A stretch of 64,000 bases of DNA. Source: Bin5 sp965221145. GTDB taxonomy: Bacteria > Chloroflexota > Anaerolineae > Caldilineales > Caldilineaceae. This document shows, piece after piece, positions 62,420-64,000 of this stretch. The stretch lies in the NCBI GenBank assembly GCA_965221145.1, contig OZ244877.1, positions 3,286,001-3,350,000 of the forward strand, given 5' to 3'. Position 1 is the first letter of the stretch, and each line of letters opens with the position of its first letter. Under the pieces are notes generated by a model. It was not told the origin of the DNA and did no database searches. It was given only the letters and a program-made list of their open reading frames with translations. Position numbers and translations under genes: made by a program.

Positions 62420-64000
62420 ATGAGCGAGCCAAACGGTACTGACGGCGCTACCCCGCCGGACGACGGGATGGGAAGTCTGCCACCCGATATCCAATCCCAG
62501 AATGGGTCCAATGGCAATGGCTTCTTTGCCTACAGTGTCGAGGAAGTCTCGATTGAAGATGAGATGCGCACCGCGTTCCTGGACTATGCGGTCAGCGTCA
62601 TCGTCTCCCGCGCGCTGCCGGACGCCCGCGACGGCCTGAAACCGGTCCACCGGCGCATCCTGTATGCGATGCACGATATGGGGCTGCGCGCCAACACCTC
62701 TTATAAGAAGTCGGCCCGTATCGTTGGCGAAGTGTTGGGCAAGTATCACCCCCACAACGATCAGGCTGTTTACGACGCGCTCGCACGCATGGCCCAGGAG
62801 TTCAGCCTGCGCTATCCGCTGGTGGACGGCCAGGGGAACTTCGGCTCAATCGACGGGGATAGCCCGGCTGCCATGCGATACACCGAGGCCAAGCTGGCGC
62901 AGTTGTCCGAGATGCTGCTCCAGGACATCGAAATGGAGACTGTCGACTGGGGGCCGAATTTCGACGACAGCCTGGAAGAGCCACTGGTTCTGCCCGGCAA
63001 AGTGCCCAATATGCTGGTCAACGGCTCCAGCGGCATCGCCGTGGGCATGGCCACCAATATACCTCCCCATAACCTGCGTGAAATCTGTGATGCGGTCGTT
63101 CATGTCGTCGACAACTGGGAGCGGCGGGAACAGATCGGCCTCGATGAACTGATGACGATGGTGAAAGGCCCGGACTTCCCGACCGGCGGCGAGATTCTGG
63201 GGACGGAAGGCGTTCGCCAGGCCTTTGCAACCGGCCGCGGCCGCGTTCTGGTGCGCGCCCGCACTCAGATCGAGGAGATGAATAACGGACGCTTCCGCAT
63301 TGTTGTCACCGAAATCCCCTATCAGATCAATAAGACGACGTTGCTGGAACGAATCGCCGATTTGGCCCGCTCAGGCCGGCTGGACAGCATCAGCGATCTG
63401 CGGGATGAGAGCGACCGGCGCGGCATGCGCATCGTCATCGAACTGAAACGGGGCGCATCGCCCAAGAAGGAGCAGAACCGCCTCTTCAAGTTTACGCCGT
63501 TGCAGTCCACCTTCAGCGTCAATGCGCTCTCCTTGTTGAACGGAAGGCCGGTTACGCTGGGACTGCGCCGGGCGCTCCTGATCTATATCGATCACCGCTT
63601 TGAGGTAATCACACGGCGTACGAATTTCGATCTGAACAAACAGCGTGAACGCGCCCACATTCTTGAGGGACTGCGCATCGCCCTCCAATTCCTCGACAGG
63701 GTGATCGAGACGATCCGCAGCTCCGCCAGCGCGGAAAACGCCCGTACACAGCTTGTCGAACAGTTCAATCTCAGCCTGGTACAGGCTCAAGCGATTCTCG
63801 ATCTGCAGCTGCGCCGGCTGGCCGCGCTGGAACGGCAGAGAATCGAAGATGAGTACCAGGATGTGATGGAGCGAATCGCCTATCTGGAAGACCTGTTGGC
63901 CAACCCGCACAAGATTCGCGGCCTGATTCGGGAGGACATTCTTGAGTTGAAGGAGAAATACGGCGACGACCGCCGCACCTCGATCGTGCATCACGCCAGC
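62420..64000 (+). CDS. gyrA: DNA gyrase subunit A, N-terminal 527 residues (cut by window edge)
   Basis: The ATG at 62420 has CAGGAG upstream, and 527 codons remain open to the window edge. An acidic N-terminal extension of about 45 residues precedes EEVSIEDEMRTAFLDYAVSVIVSRALPDARDGLKPVHRRILYAM. The catalytic Tyr154 is in AAMRYTEAKL. In the quinolone-determining region the usual H-G-D-S is H-N-D-Q (Asn113, Gln115). The coiled-coil arm begins near residue 360. GyrA cuts and rejoins DNA with GyrB for negative supercoiling; ParC cannot be excluded without the C-terminal beta-pinwheel. Confidence 0.93.
   Translation, partial: MSEPNGTDGATPPDDGMGSLPPDIQSQNGSNGNGFFAYSVEEVSIEDEMRTAFLDYAVSVIVSRALPDARDGLKPVHRRILYAMHDMGLRANTSYKKSARIVGEVLGKYHPHNDQAVYDALARMAQEFSLRYPLVDGQGNFGSIDGDSPAAMRYTEAKLAQLSEMLLQDIEMETVDWGPNFDDSLEEPLVLPGKVPNMLVNGSSGIAVGMATNIPPHNLREICDAVVHVVDNWERREQIGLDELMTMVKGPDFPTGGEILGTEGVRQAFATGRGRVLVRARTQIEEMNNGRFRIVVTEIPYQINKTTLLERIADLARSGRLDSISDLRDESDRRGMRIVIELKRGASPKKEQNRLFKFTPLQSTFSVNALSLLNGRPVTLGLRRALLIYIDHRFEVITRRTNFDLNKQRERAHILEGLRIALQFLDRVIETIRSSASAENARTQLVEQFNLSLVQAQAILDLQLRRLAALERQRIEDEYQDVMERIAYLEDLLANPHKIRGLIREDILELKEKYGDDRRTSIVHHAS

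Overview
The window looks like a chromosome segment of a Chloroflexota bacterium, probably Anaerolineae/Caldilineales-like. This is inferred, not proven. GC is high. The gene content fits that group: EttA-type ABC-F, a DUF2723 membrane glycosyltransferase, a PTPS-related membrane glycosyltransferase, a MoxR-DUF58-DUF4129 operon, LarA-like and enolase-superfamily sugar-acid genes. No outer-membrane or LPS genes are seen.

Layout. 0-6.9 kb: edge of a magnesium-chelatase-type AAA+ gene, an ECF sigma/anti-sigma pair, a bactofilin-like membrane protein with a C-terminal HhH domain, ettA, a metallophosphoesterase and a CDP-alcohol phosphatidyltransferase. 7.3-8.0 kb: a RelE-type toxin-antitoxin pair. 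8.1-18.5 kb: an information-processing block (ffh, rpsP, khpA, rimM, dprA, manC, an acidic membrane protein, a dGTPase homologue, ftsY, and prfB with the programmed +1 frameshift). 18.5-27.9 kb: a LarA-like protein, a membrane glycosyltransferase gene destroyed by an insertion sequence, tRNA-Ser(CGA), and envelope polysaccharide genes (ligase/polymerase, GtrA, GT4). 28.0-36.8 kb: mtnP and a sugar-acid catabolic cluster (ThDP enzyme, two enolase-superfamily dehydratases, a DHDPS-family aldolase, an amidohydrolase/lactonase, a 2-hydroxyacid dehydrogenase), interrupted by two decayed glycosyltransferase copies. 37-46 kb: MoxR-DUF58-DUF4129, a second ThDP enzyme, a CCA/poly(A)-polymerase-type protein and a TrpD-like transferase. 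46.2-48.4 kb: a siroheme sulfite/nitrite reductase with an extra helical C-terminal region. 48.4-50.2 kb: a gene-free, repeat-rich stretch. 50.2-64 kb: an M16 lipoprotein peptidase, small genes, a response regulator / triple-PDZ protein / histidine kinase set, rplI, a DUF2723 protein and the 5' part of gyrA.

The most interesting signal is a 59-60 bp palindromic element with ends like TTTGAAGATTTCTTGGCG. Three copies are visible. Two sit at different sites inside the same transposase gene, one in frame (60 nt = 20 codons) and one out of frame (59 nt). Removing each restores the expected protein exactly at a codon boundary. The third copy lies in the gene-free 48.8 kb stretch. This behaves like a protein-coding mobile palindrome, comparable in concept to the Rickettsia palindromic elements. 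Other repeat families (GCGCTACCGCT-type hairpins, TGTCCGCT/poly-C repeats, a 9-bp inverted-repeat element, a GGAGCGCAGGCGTCTCGCC palindrome) mark the same accessory stretches.
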